Assembly (NCBI RefSeq): GCF_021134715.1
Contig: NC_060023.1
Span: 10,478,001-10,542,000 of the forward strand
DNA length: 64,000 nt
From: Daphnia pulex
Taxonomy: Eukaryota; Arthropoda; Branchiopoda; Diplostraca; Daphniidae
Direction of reading: 5' to 3'
This document shows positions 35,691 to 47,279 of the stretch, one piece after another (within the stretch, counting starts at the first letter, position 1; each line of letters opens with the position of its first letter). The position numbers were made by a program, and so were the translations under genes. The notes under the pieces are model-generated. The model worked only from the letters and a program-made list of their open reading frames with translations, searched no databases and had not been told where the DNA came from.

Positions 35691-37739
35691 TTACTTTGGG
35701 GTATAGGTGTTCATCCGAATTTTCATTTTATTTTGGCTAGCCCCTCGCCCACTTTGATGGGGTAATTTTGGGATAATTAAATCAGATAATTCTCTGTGTT
35801 TTGGCAAATTAGTTTTTTGCTGCTCAAAGATGTCCCTCGATTTGGAAAGAATTGAAGCAGTATCAATTTCCTCTTGCAATTGGAAAACAAACGAGGGTGA
35901 TTTGAACAAGTTGTTGTTGTCTCCGCAAGGCGAAGTTTCCTGAGGTAAGAGGCAACGTAAAGACGAATCATCAAAAACCAGGCCGGCAGCACAAGCGAAA
36001 ACGTTGATTATTTCATGTCCTTCGTCATCTTTGAAGCAGGTGTAAAAATTGTTACAGTTGAGTGGGTAGCGGTAAAGGTTGCCGTTGCAATCGAGACGGA
36101 GGATTCCACCAGGTCCATCAAAAGAATTAGTCGTATCGTTAATAGAAGACGTATCTTTACAAACTGCCTCAGCTGGAGTCCGACACTGGGATGAAACATC
36201 GTCAAAGTAGAGGCCAGGTAGGCAGGAAAAAACATAAATAATGCGTTGGACACCATCAGAGACGCATTGGTAAAATCGTGAGCAATCGAGAGGGAATTGG
36301 AGTGGCTTATCTGATGTGCAGTCGAAACTAAAAGGGGGTTTGGGTGGTGTCTCAGGTTTTGGTGTGCGTGGCGTTGTCGTCGATGTTGTTGTACTTGGTG
36401 TTGTTGTCGATGGTGGAGGAGTTGGAGTGGGAGGCGTCGGCGGGGGAACTGTTGGAGTGGGAGGCGTCGGCGGGGGAGGTGTCGGCGGAGGAGGTGTTGG
36501 AGTGGGAGGCGTCGGCGGGGGATCTGTTGGAGTGGGAGGCGTCGGTGGTGTTGGAGTGGGAGGCGTCGGCGGAGGAGGTGTTGGAGTGGGAGGCGTCGGC
36601 GGAGGATCTGTTGGAGTGGGAGGCGTCGGTGGTGTTGGAGTGGGAGGCGTCGGCGGGGGAACTGTTGGAGTGGGAGGCGTCGGCGGGGGAGGTGTCGGCG
36701 GAGGAGGTGTTGGAGTGGGAGGCGTCGGCGGGGGAGGTGTCGGCGGAGGAGGTGTTGGAGTGGGAGGCGTCGGCGGGGGAACTGTTGGAGTGGGAGGCGT
36801 CGGCGGGGGAGGTGTCGGCGGAGGAGGTGTTGGAGTGGGAGGCGTCGGCGGGGGAGGTGTTGGAGTGGGAGGCGTCGGCGGGGGAGGTGTTGGAGTGGGA
36901 GGCGTCGGCGGGGGATCTGTTGGAGTGGGAGGCGTCGGTGGTGTTGGAGCGGGAGGCGTCGGCGGAGGAGGTGTTGGAGTGGGAGGCGTCGGCGGAGGAT
37001 CTGTTGGAGTGGGAGGCGTCGGTGGTGTTGGAGTGGGAGGCGTCGGCGGGGGAACTGTTGGAGTGGGAGGCGTCGGCGGGGGAGGTGTCGGCGGAGGAGG
37101 TGTTGGAGTGGGAGGTGTCGGTGGAGGATCTGTTGGAGTGGGAGGCGTCGGCGGAGGATCTGTTGGAGTGGGAGGCGTCGGTGGTGTTGGAGTGGGAGGC
37201 GTCGGCGGGGGAGCTATTGGAGTGGGAAGCGTCGGTGTACATGGTGGTACTGCCATCCTGGGCCCAGTGCAAAGTGAGCGGCTCGGATCAAAAACGGTCA
37301 TGGGACCGCACATAAAGCGGAAAACAGTATGTTTCCCATTCCGGTTAAAATCGACACACCTTAAATAAAATTCAATACATTTTAATTTCAAACTTATGGA
37401 TTAATCTTTGATAAAAATCTTTCCCCAATAAAACATATTTATCCTCACCTATAAAATTGGGTGCAATCAGTTTCATTTCGAAAGAATCCGGCATGAGGAC
37501 AGAGTCCCCCAGTATCTGGGAATCCTCTCATGTCGATCATAGGTTTCATGGATCTTGCTATTAACGAATTGAAATCAAATCATGTTCAGTTTAAAGGTAA
37601 TGGAAAGCAAAATGTGTAACAAAATTTGCATACTGTGGCGATGTAAAATCTTGTCGCTTTCCTGACCGGAAGAATCGGAAGAGTAATACATAAAGAAGAG
37701 TGTCGATAAAGCAGCAACACAGCCAATTAAGACCCGCAT
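35691..37739 (-). CDS. Secreted CBM14 protein with proline-threonine repeat linker (paralogue B)
   Basis: Exons in transcript order: 37634-37739, 37449-37557, 35691-37359; 628 codons (627 residues). A signal peptide starts MRVLIGCVAALSTLFF. The first CBM14 domain spans the intron (GFFRNETDCTQFYR|CVDF). The linker (about 105-400) is built from PTPP/PPTP/TDPP repeats. CBM14 domains 2 and 3 are at about 416-470 (DCSRFYQC) and 493-550 (NCNNFYTCF), followed by a basic tail. The Pro/Thr region should be extended and possibly O-glycosylated. The splice phases match paralogues A and C exactly. A 5' UTR intron seems likely because TTTCAG directly precedes the start context. Confidence 0.88.
36405..37240 (-). 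repeat. Coding minisatellite for the Pro/Thr linker
   Basis: About 0.8 kb of imperfect tandem repeats based on GGAGTGGGAGGCGTCGGCGG (+ strand view) with GGA/GGT/GAT variants, arranged in higher-order blocks. Units are multiples of three, so the array is open in several frames on both strands. Only the Pro/Thr frame joins the flanking CBM14 domains. Confidence 0.9.
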
Positions 37740-38030
37740 TTTCTGAAACCAGATACAAATATTTCCCAAATCGAAATTAAACAAAAAATCTTCAATCATA
37801 GCGAAACTTACAACATACTAAAAGCTGTTAAAAAAAACAAATTTTCAAATTTACTTTAAATTACGTCTTTATAGAACTGAACAATAATTGAGAATGAATT
37901 TACCTTTTTGGTCGCTGTTTTCCGAACCAACCTGTTGAATTGTCCCAATGACATGGCCGATTGGAAATTAACTTTAGTGAAATAACTGGAGTCGTGACGG
38001 CGTTTCTACTGAGGGATATATAAACTCGTA
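37740..38030 (-). promoter_or_regulatory. 5' region of CBM14 paralogue B
   Basis: On the - strand a TTTATATAT box (about 38028-38018) is followed about 33 bp downstream by CTCCAGTTA, a possible initiator. A donor-like AAAAAGGTAAAT near 37903 and the TTTCAG at 37746-37741 suggest a non-coding first exon. This part is inference. Confidence 0.4.
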
Positions 38031-40094
38031 AGTATTGGACCGTACCAACTTTACAATGCGTTGTCAAAACTCAACTGAGAATTTTCTTGAGGATGAACTT
38101 CGCTTTTATACAAAGGCTTTGGCGAAAAGATGGTAGTTATACGAGTTCGCAAAGTGTCCCGGAGAGCTGGAATATTTTTTTCTCCGCAATTCAATGCGGG
38201 TCCTTCGATCTTCATCTTAATATAAAATTCGGACCCAACGAGAAACTGACAAGCACAGAAGAAGGCGCTATAGTATATTATGTGCTTCCCCTGTTCAAAA
38301 TTCAAGGCCAAGTAAAAAAACCTATTGTTGTGAGGTCAGCCAATAGTCAGCCGATAAACGTTGCCGTCACTTGTGCGATGTGAGTACATCTATCAGATGA
38401 AACAAGACACTGTTATTTTTGGCTTTCAACTTCACGCCGGGCTATATGTAAAGGAGATTCACATTCGGTTTAGTTTAAATCGACTCAAACTGACACTAGT
38501 TAATCGACGAACTTTGAAAACAAATTGGGGACTAGGACTAGAACTACTTGGTAAGAATGAATAAATCCCCGGAGTTAAAGAGACGTAGTATTACCCACAC
38601 TAATTTTACAACTTCGATAGCCTACGAGACGTCAGATTAGTCTGTTTCTGTCGTCTGCTCTTCTCATTTTCTGATCGCCACTCTGACTCCTGGTGACAGT
38701 TCACCACAACAATCGTATTTTTTTTAAATAGTTTTTTGGAACAATTGCACGCATTAGTTACTGACGGTTCCTTTCGTGTATAATTCGTTCGTACAGTCGA
38801 AAATAGATAAGTTAGCTTGATGGCGTACAACATATCCTATTACTGTTATACCACTTGCAAAGTTGCAATCGTTTGATCTTGTCAACGCCAAAAATAATGT
38901 CCATTCGTGTATTTTGGTTATTTATAAAGTTTCAAGGACAGGAAACCACTGTGAGGCTAAGAAGTCTGTCAACCGTTGAATAAAACCGAAAGACGCATCG
39001 TGAGACCATCTTACCGACAAACACAAAGTAAAATCCCTACATGACTTGTTGTTCATTTCGACTTGTCAGATTTTGCGCAACACATTTTTTTTATTATTTT
39101 TAAATCTATTTAGTCACGGGCACCAGAATCGGCAATTCTCTGAAAATAGATGGCAACAGGGTGTCAACCGCCTTGTTTACAATATTCCATCGACTTTTCC
39201 TGCTGAAAACTATCACGCTGGAAGCTAATAATTATTTCAATCGCGGCTTCTTTAACTCGAGAAACAATAGTTCAAATTTCAGTTAATCCTTCGTTACATA
39301 ACTGCATTAAATCACTAATATAATGAGCTAGTCGCGACTAGACCCCTCGCTGATGACTTATGAGACAGCGGGAAGACGGTGCAAACGCGTGCGTGAATAT
39401 AGTTCCGGGATCGTTATTGCATGAGGTGTGTCAAAGTATTTAGGAAAAGGCGACGAACAGAAAGAAAAAAAAGGCAAAAGAACGCTGACCCTGAGTACCC
39501 CAACGAAATGCAATTGAAAGAATTAGCATTTTTTTGTAGCGTCTACCAAACCCCAGAAAGCCGTAAATAAATCGTCGTTGAAAATTCGAATCTAGTAACT
39601 GTAGCCAAGCTATAACTTAAGATTCGGTTTTGCGCGAAAATTCAAGGCCAACTGCTCATGTAGGAACATCCATAATTTCTTTGATAAAGCCGAATTTTTC
39701 TTACTATACATGAATCAACCATAAATTGTTCGAGTCAACTATAGAAGTCACCTTCTGATGCATTCGGATGAATTCATATCATTTGAATTTTGAATGAGGG
39801 AAATGATTTCTTTTTTAGCGGCGCATCAAAGATGACAAAGAATGAATCAAATAAAAACTCGTGTCCGTGAATTTGTATTTCCAGATTTTCATTTCACGCC
39901 GAAACAATCGGGACCGACAATCGGTCAGAACTCACACAATGGCATTATATAGACAAAAAAACTTTCCGAAACGTACAGGCAAAATAAAATTTCAATTTTT
40001 TTTTTTTCATTATCGTTCTCAAATTTGGTCAAAAAACTATGTAAAATATAAAAACTCGGGTTACATTTCTACTTTTTCTGTTGGATAAAATCTT
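38031..40094. other. Intergenic stretch between CBM14 paralogues B and C
   Basis: About 2 kb with only short open frames (for example 38087-38383) and no recognised domain, RNA or repeat. Confidence 0.55.
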
Positions 40095-43000
40095 TTAATT
40101 GGTCTTGCTTTGGCCGAAAAGGCTTTTGGAAAGCGGACTGATGCGGACGCCGTAAACTCCCGAGTCGAAGAGTCTTGGTCGAAAGTTACCCGTGACCGTC
40201 GTTGCTGCTGTCGATTTAGACTCTTTGCCTTTCCGGCTGTCGGTGTTGATCCGGCGCTGTCCAACCTGTCGATCAGCTTCTCCTTCATAACCCATTTTCC
40301 GTTTGGTTGATCCTCTTCCGGACTGGTGGGGTTGACTAAAAGATATTTCGGAGATGGTGGAACTGCTCGACTTTTGCTGGACGATAGTTCGCGATGTAGA
40401 AATGAGCGAAACGATATCGATTTTCTGCTTCAGCTGGAAGACGAGATTAGGCGACCGGAAGATGTTGTCGTTGACAGCGCACGAGGAAGTTTCGCTGGCC
40501 AACAGACAGGTCCTAGAATTTTCATCAAAGACCAATCCAGCGGCGCACGAGAAGACGAAAATGGTTTCTTGGCCTTGCTCGTTCTTGAAACATTGATAAA
40601 AGTTATTGCAATTGAGAGGGTAGCGGTAAAGATCACCCGAGCAGTTGATTTGGAAGAATCCTCCAACTCCCTGGGAAGAGCTAGCCGTATCGTTGATTGA
40701 ACTTTGATCGTCACAAATTCCTTCTGTCGGTGTCAAGCACTGGGAAGTGGCTTCGTCAAAGACGAGTCCAGGTGCGCAGGGGAAGATGTACACAGTCCGA
40801 TCTGTGTCCTCTCCAAAACATTGGTAGAATCGAGAGCAGTCAAGTGGGAATTGATGGAGTTGATTGAGAGAGCAATCGATGGTGAAGGGTCCGGCGGAAG
40901 GAGGTTGAGGGGTTGGGACAGGAGGTCGGAATGTAGTATCTGAAGGCACAGCTGGTCTGGAAACGGACCCTACGAGGTCCAGTATTCCCACGCTACCTCC
41001 TGAGCTACTGGTGGTCGTCGACGTAAGAATCCTGATGGCAAAAGAGGCTCCACCGATACTGGTGATGACACGACTGCTGGAGGATGCTAGTTGAATAATT
41101 CCTGCCGTGCTGCCGGATGCAACAGTGACTGTGAAACTAGCCTGGGCGGTACGAGTGAATTCTGTTGAAATCATTGAGCCATCCAAACCGATTTTGACAA
41201 CTCCGTAAATGGTTCCTGAGCCGAAAGACATGGTCGTCGTTGATGTTGTGAAGAATCCATCACCGATTTGAGTCACCAGAGCTCCTTGAGCGTTCAACAG
41301 ACCAAAGATCTGTCCAGGTAATACCATGAAAGTTGATGTTGAGCCTCCTTCGTTGACTGTAACTACTCCTTGGCCTTTGGCAGGTATGATACCAAACGAG
41401 CTACCTGAAGCGACTGACAAATCGGCGACTGATGCGAATTTTTCCTTGACTCCGATCTGGATAATGGAGGAAAGTGTCTGTAGCTGAGAAGAAACTTGGG
41501 CGGAACTGATGACGATGGATTTGGACAGTTGGAATTGCTCGCTGAAAAACATCACGCCGAAATTGCCGAGTACGGCAGGTACGTCAGGGCTAGTGGAATC
41601 GCTGATCAAAAGGTTTTGGGTGGTGAAAGATGTCGATCCGATTCCAGTCACGACATTTTCAGCCGATAAAATAATCAAGCCGTAAGTACTGCCTACTGGA
41701 ACGGTAATGGTAGTCTTGACTTTGGTGACAACCGGATTTTGCACGCTCATCGTTCCATCCGGACGGATAGTCACGATACCAACTGTTGCTCCGGATTGGA
41801 AGGTGATTTTAGTTTGGCTGGTTGTAAAGTAACCACTGACGATTCCACTGATGTCTCCGCCAGAAGATGGAGCAACCATACTGAAAATGCCTCCAGACGG
41901 AATGGAGAAAGTTGTTTGCGTCGACGATGTTTCCGTTTCTTCGGTTACTATAATATCGCCGGAAGCGATAATAGCGCTAGTAGACGAGGCAGGGATTGAA
42001 ATGGTCTGTCCAGCTGCTTCTTTGCGATTCAAGAAAGTAGCATCTCCAACTTGAAGGATTCCAAACAGCGACTCGACTTGGGAAGTTTGAAATGAGTTGA
42101 AATTCAACACACCAAAGATAACGGAAGCCGTCGATCCGGTGAGCGTTTGCGTGCTGAAGCTTCCGGTTCCAATGTTCGATAGTAGTCCCGTGTTGGTCGT
42201 TTGGACTATACCAACGGTGCTACGCAAACTGGTTATGATGGTGAATGTAGTTGTGAATTCGAAGACGGAAATTCTTACAATCTTCCCATCAATTCCAACT
42301 TTGTAGACTGCAACGCTGCTACCAGCAGGGAACGTCATGGAAGTTGTTGCCGTTGTAAACATGGGCTGTGCCAGATTTGTGATTGTGCCAACTCCATTAC
42401 TAGGAGTGAGAACGCCAAAGAAGGTTCCTGGGGTGATGGAGAATTCTTGGCTATTTTCCCCAACGACCGTGACAGTTCCTTTTCCGCCTTCGGGAATGAT
42501 AGCCAAAAGGTTGTTGCTTGGTACAGTCAAATCCTGGGCCGGCTGGGATGGCTCAGTTGGTGCTCCCACGGTGATGATTCCCGAAACGAATTGCTGATCG
42601 CCAGTGATGGTTGTCGAAGTCGTTGTGATGATTGTTTGGGAGCTGGTCGATGTTGTCGTGGTGGAAGGCTGGAGGACTCCAAAAGAGCTGGTGGTTGTAC
42701 CGGTCGTGAAATAAGTCGTCATAAAAATCCATCCGCCAATGGTGACAACCTTTTGGTTGACAAATTGAACCGATCCGACAAAGCTGTTGGTTGGTACAGT
42801 TAAAGAGCAGGTAGATGTAGTGGTAAGAATGGTTTGAGTGCTGATGATCTGACCAGTAGCTCCGATCTTAACAATGGAGAATTTCGTTCCAGGTGGGAAA
42901 GATGTAGTGGTCGAGCTCGTCGTGAAAAGTCCATTGGCAACGTTGTTCCATACTCCGCCATTTTCGGTGGTGCTAATCACGAGAACTGAGCCAGGTGGAA

Positions 43001-46000
43001 TCGAGTGGGTCGTTTCGCTAGAGTCTCCTTGTTTGATGACAATCTGAGAGCCACTTCCTTGGCTTACTACTCCCCAGGTGCTGCCAGAAGGTACAGCGAT
43101 GGAAGGAGTAACCTGTTGGGTGTTTTGAATAATTTCCTTTTCGCCAATCGTCAAGAAACCTTTGATATCTTCAACAGCAACTTCAGGCTGCTCAGTCGAG
43201 ATTGTACTAGCTGGAGTTGTTTCTGTTGATGGGCTTGGAGGGTTGGTTACTACCCCGGGAGCGGATGTTACTGGTGCGGATGTAATTACAGTGCCTGTAA
43301 CTGGCGCCAACGTCGTAATGATGGAAGTAGTTGTCTCTGGGGCGATGGGAGGTGATGCAGGAACTGTTGTGAAGCTTCCAATATCAAGAACACCTGCGCG
43401 TGCGGTCAAATCTGTTGCTGTAAGGGGACTGACGTTGGTCATGATTTTAATTACAAAAGGAGCTCCTCCGATGCTTGTGATAATGTTTCGGTTGTCGGTT
43501 GTTTGCTCGAGGGTTCCAACTGTGCTTCCTGTGGTGACTGTTATAGTAATACCGCTCTGGGCAATTCTAGAGAATTCCGTTAAAATAATTTGTCCCTCCA
43601 AACCAATTTTGATGATTCCATATTGACTTCCTGTTCCGAAATTGATTGTCGTCGTGGTGGTAGTGAAAAATCGATCGCCAATGTTTGTCACCGTAGCATC
43701 TTGAACGTTAAAAACGACAAACAGCTGACCGGGCAGGACAGAGAAAGTAGAAGTAGCTCCTCCCTCAATCACCGTCACGACGCCTTGTCCTGTACTGGGT
43801 ATAATTGAAAATGAGCTGCCAGTTGGGACCGACAATGAAGTAATGGAGTCAAAACGATCCTTGACACCGATTTGGACGATTGCAGAAATAGTTTCGAGTT
43901 TCTGCAAAACTGGGGCTGAATTGATGACGGTCGATTGAGACAGCGTGAATTGTTCGCTAAAATATACGACGCCAAAATTGCCCAATGTGGCGGGAATTTC
44001 AGGACCGGTGGAATCGCCCAGCAGCAAGTATTGAGTGGAGAACAGAGCAGAGCCGATTCCGGTTACTACGCCGTTACTGGAAAGAGTCAAGACGCCAAAA
44101 ACGCTGCCAACTGGGACCGTGATGGTAGTTTTGACGGTGGAATCGATCGGGTTCTGAAGACTCATCGTGCCATCGGCTCTAATAATCACGATGCCGAATC
44201 TGGTGCCCGATGGGAAAATAATCTGAGTGGAGGTGGTGGTGAAATAACCGTTGGAAATTCCGCTAATTTCTCCGCCACTCTTCAACGTGACGAATCCTAA
44301 AATTCCGCCCGACGGAATGGAAACAGCCGTCTGCTTGATGGAAGTGCCATCTTCCTCCGTGATTTTGACTTCGCCTGAAACAAGAATGGCGATTGTTGTG
44401 CCAGGGAGAATTTGAATAGTTTGGACGGTTGTGGTCGACTGTTGTGGGTTCAAGAAGGTGGAATCTCCGATCTGAATAATGCCCGACAAGGATTCAACTT
44501 GGGTAGTCGTTGAGATGATTGGGTTGACATTGACAACGCCGAAATAAATGGGTTTCGCTGATCCGGCGAGAAGTTGAGTACTGAAAGTTCCTGTTCCAAT
44601 ATTACTGATGACTCCAGTTTGGGTAGTCTGGACAATACCGACGATACTCTGCGATGTAGTGAACAAGGTGAAAGAAGTATTAATTTGGACGAATGAGACT
44701 CGGATCAATTGGCCGTCGATTCCGACTTTCAGAATTGATACAGTGCTGCCAGCTGGGAAAGTAATCGTTGTCATGTTGGAAGTAAACATGGATTGGACGA
44801 CATTGGTAACAATACCAACTCCGTTGCTCGGAGCGAGGACGGCAAGGAAGGATCCGGGTGTAACGGGGAAATCAGTATCTAAAGTTGATCCCTCTTCAAT
44901 CAAGGTGACGATTCCTTGGCCACCCTGAGGAACAATGGCGAGCAAATCTCCGCCAGGAATAGAAAGATCCTTCGTAGATGGAGAAGGATCACTTTGAGCT
45001 CCTACGGTAATGATTCCCGAGATGAATTGTTGGTCTCCCGTGATGGTTGTCGACGTAGTTGTGATTGTTGTTTGAGAGCTGGTTGATGTTGTCGTGGTGG
45101 AAGGCTGGAGGACTCCGAAAGAGCTGATGGTTGTACCGGTCGTGAAATAGGTCGTGGAAAATGTCCATCCTCCAATGGTGACAACTTTTTGGTTGACAAA
45201 TTGAATCGATCCGACAAAGCTGTTGGTTGGTACTGTTAAAGTGCTGGTAGATGTAGTGGTAAGAATGGTTTGGGTGCTGATGATCTGACCAGTAGCCCCA
45301 ATCTTGACAATAGAAAATGTCGTTCCAGGTGGGAAGGATGTAGTGGTCGAATTGGTCGTGAAAATACCGTTGGCAACGTTGTTCCATACTCCTCCAGTTC
45401 GAGTGGTGTTAATAATGAGAATCGAGCCAGGTGGAATAACCGAGAACGTCGTCTCACCAGTGCCGTCTTCCTTCAAAATAATTCTGGAGCCCTCGCCCTG
45501 GCTGGTCACTGCCCATGTCACGCCAGGATTGACAGTAATCGTAGAAATCACCTGTTGGACATTCTGGATGATTTCTTTTTCGCCGATAGAGATGAAGCCT
45601 TTGATATCGTCTCCAATTGTTATGGCTGGTGCAGGAGTTGTTGTTGTACCAGAGGTTGTTACTGTAACCGGTGGAAGAGTTACAGTTGGTGGTGTAGGTG
45701 GAGTAGTCGGAGTAACCGGGGTTTCCGATACTGCTTCAGTTGTCGTTGTTGTAGGAGCGTCTGTACTGACTGGAACAGGTGCAACAGTTGAAATTACTTC
45801 AGGTAAAATCTCCGATCCAGTGTTAATTTCGAGCGTTGAAGTTGATGGAGTGGTTGTACTTGGTGTTGGAGGCTCCGTTGTTACAACTGGTGCAGCAATC
45901 GTGGTTGTATCAACCTCAATTACTGGTGTTGTGGTAGGTGCCGGCGTCGGGGTAAGTGGCCCCACGGGCACTGAGACGGTTGCCGGAGTAGTAGAAGGCT

Positions 46001-47164
46001 CCGTTACAGTAGTAGTGGCTGGTGTCGTGGTTGTTGTAATAATTTCTGGTGTTGTAGCTGGTACTGGAATGGTGACAGGAGGTACAGTTTGCTCTGGAAC
46101 AGGTGCCACAGTTGGCACTGTGACGGGCTCCAGAGTGCTGGATGGTGTCGGCTGTGTGGCAGGAATTGTAACTGGTGGAGGAGTTGTGGAAGACGCTAGA
46201 ATAGTAACAGTGGGATCTGTTATGATGACAGGAGCTGAAGTTGCGGTTGATGTTTCCGTCACTATTACGGGAGGTGCTGCAGTAGCAGGCACTGTGACAG
46301 GTGCCGCAGTCGATGCTGGTGTAGGTGCAGGAGTCGCCGCTGGTGTCGCTGGAACAGTTACGGGAGGCTGTGTTATTACAGGTGCTTCAGTTGAAGATAC
46401 AGGAACAGGATCAGGCGAGGAAAGTTCAGTAACGGCTGTAGTTGTTGGAGTAGTAGGTGTTGGAGTAGTTGTTGTTGGAGTAGTTGTTGTTGGAGTAGTT
46501 GTTGTTGGAGTAGTTGTTGTTGGAGTAGTAGGTGAAGGAGTAGGTGAAGGAGTAGGTGAAGGAGTAGGTGAAGGAGGTGAAGGAGGTGAAGGTGGTGAAG
46601 GTGGTGAAGGTGGTGAAGGCGGTGAAGGACCCGGAGCCATTGGTTTCATGCTAACAAAGAAAGCATCCAGCTGATCCTTAGGACACGGCGGCACTGACAG
46701 CTCAGGGCCAGTACACAGAGACCGGCTCTCATCGAAAACAGCCATCGGTCCGCACATAAAGCGGAAAATGGTATGTTTCCCGTTGTTGTTAAAGTCGACG
46801 CACCTGGAATATCATATAACAACAAACGAAATGACAGTTAAAGGGGGTTTTTATTGAAAAAAAAAAGGAAAAAATTATATTACCTGAAGAACTGAGTGCA
46901 ATCGGTTTCGTTACGTTGGAAACCCGCACCTTTGCATACAAACGGCTCCGTATCCGGAAAGCCTCTCATGTCGATCATCATAGCCCGAGCTAAATTAGCA
47001 TTTCAATGATATAGCCGTGTGTGTTTATAGTTAGTTTCACGTGGCTTTGGCTAAGTATATAATATAATACAATTCAACTTACTATGGCGGCTCAAAATTC
47101 TCTCTGCTGCATGGGCGGCCCCAAAGGAAAGGGAAAGCGCGGCCAAGAAGACGAGACATCCCAT
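40095..47164 (-). CDS. Giant secreted CBM14 protein with eight internal repeat modules (paralogue C)
   Basis: Exons in transcript order: 47083-47164, 46884-46989 and one 6709-bp exon 40095-46803. They join to 2299 codons (2298 residues) without a break. A signal peptide (MGCLVFLAALSLSFGAAHA) and an N-terminal CBM14 domain split at the same place as in paralogues A and B (QFFR|CVDF) come first. A Ser/Pro/Thr-rich mucin segment (about 115-460) follows. Residues about 462-2008 hold eight modules of 170-200 residues in two sets of four, separated by a second Thr/Pro linker (about 1205-1274). Two CBM14 domains (about 2040-2095 and 2115-2170; DCSRFYQCF, NCNNFYQCF) and a basic tail end the protein. 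It is probably a chitin-anchored extracellular fibre or gel component. The module function is unknown. Confidence 0.9.
40965..45608 (-). repeat. Eight-module repeat region (A-B-C-D twice) in the giant protein
   Basis: Module starts (approximate nt, residue): A1 45608 (462), B1 45025 (656), C1 44495 (833), D1 43893 (1034), A2 43169 (1275), B2 42592 (1467), C2 42075 (1640), D2 41480 (1838). Each opens with a GIIQIG-like motif. Each then carries a PPGS-type turn, an FTT-TTT-FPxGT block, a GIVKIGxDGQI block, a TITVPxGS block and an IGxxxFxT end. A1 resembles A2, B1 resembles B2 and so on more closely than different modules resemble each other, so a four-module set was duplicated. The look is Thr/Ser/Gly-rich beta strands. 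Confidence 0.85.
46437..46640 (-). repeat. Simple coding repeats in the mucin linker of the giant protein
   Basis: GTAGTTGTTGTTGGA-type repeats (encoding TPTTT) followed by GGAGTAGGTGAA and GGAGGTGAA repeats (encoding SPTP and SPP). Unit lengths keep the frame, so the linker length can vary without breaking the protein. Confidence 0.8.
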
Positions 47165-47244
47165 CAGCCGTGACTTTAACCAAAAAAAATAAAAACTGGG
47201 ATTAGATTTTTCTTTTTTTCTCCGTTGGCATCTCATTAACCATC

Positions 47245-47279
47245 TCCTCACAGGAGTGCTTATTTGGGACTCTTTTATA
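47245..47279 (-). promoter_or_regulatory. TATA promoter of the giant CBM14 gene
   Basis: TATAAAAG on the - strand (47279-47272), about 108 bp before the start codon. The start site would be near 47245-47250. A TTAAAG just before the start-codon context may be the acceptor of a 5' UTR intron. Confidence 0.55.

Noticed and set aside
36316-37368. Long Gly/Val-rich frame on the + strand opposite CBM14 paralogue B
   Set aside because: It exists only because the minisatellite unit is a multiple of three. It lacks the conserved domains and splice structure of the - strand gene.
45304-46674. 456-codon frame on the + strand opposite the giant CBM14 gene
   Set aside because: It is a shadow of the Thr/Pro/Val-rich mucin linker on the - strand. 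It has no independent features.
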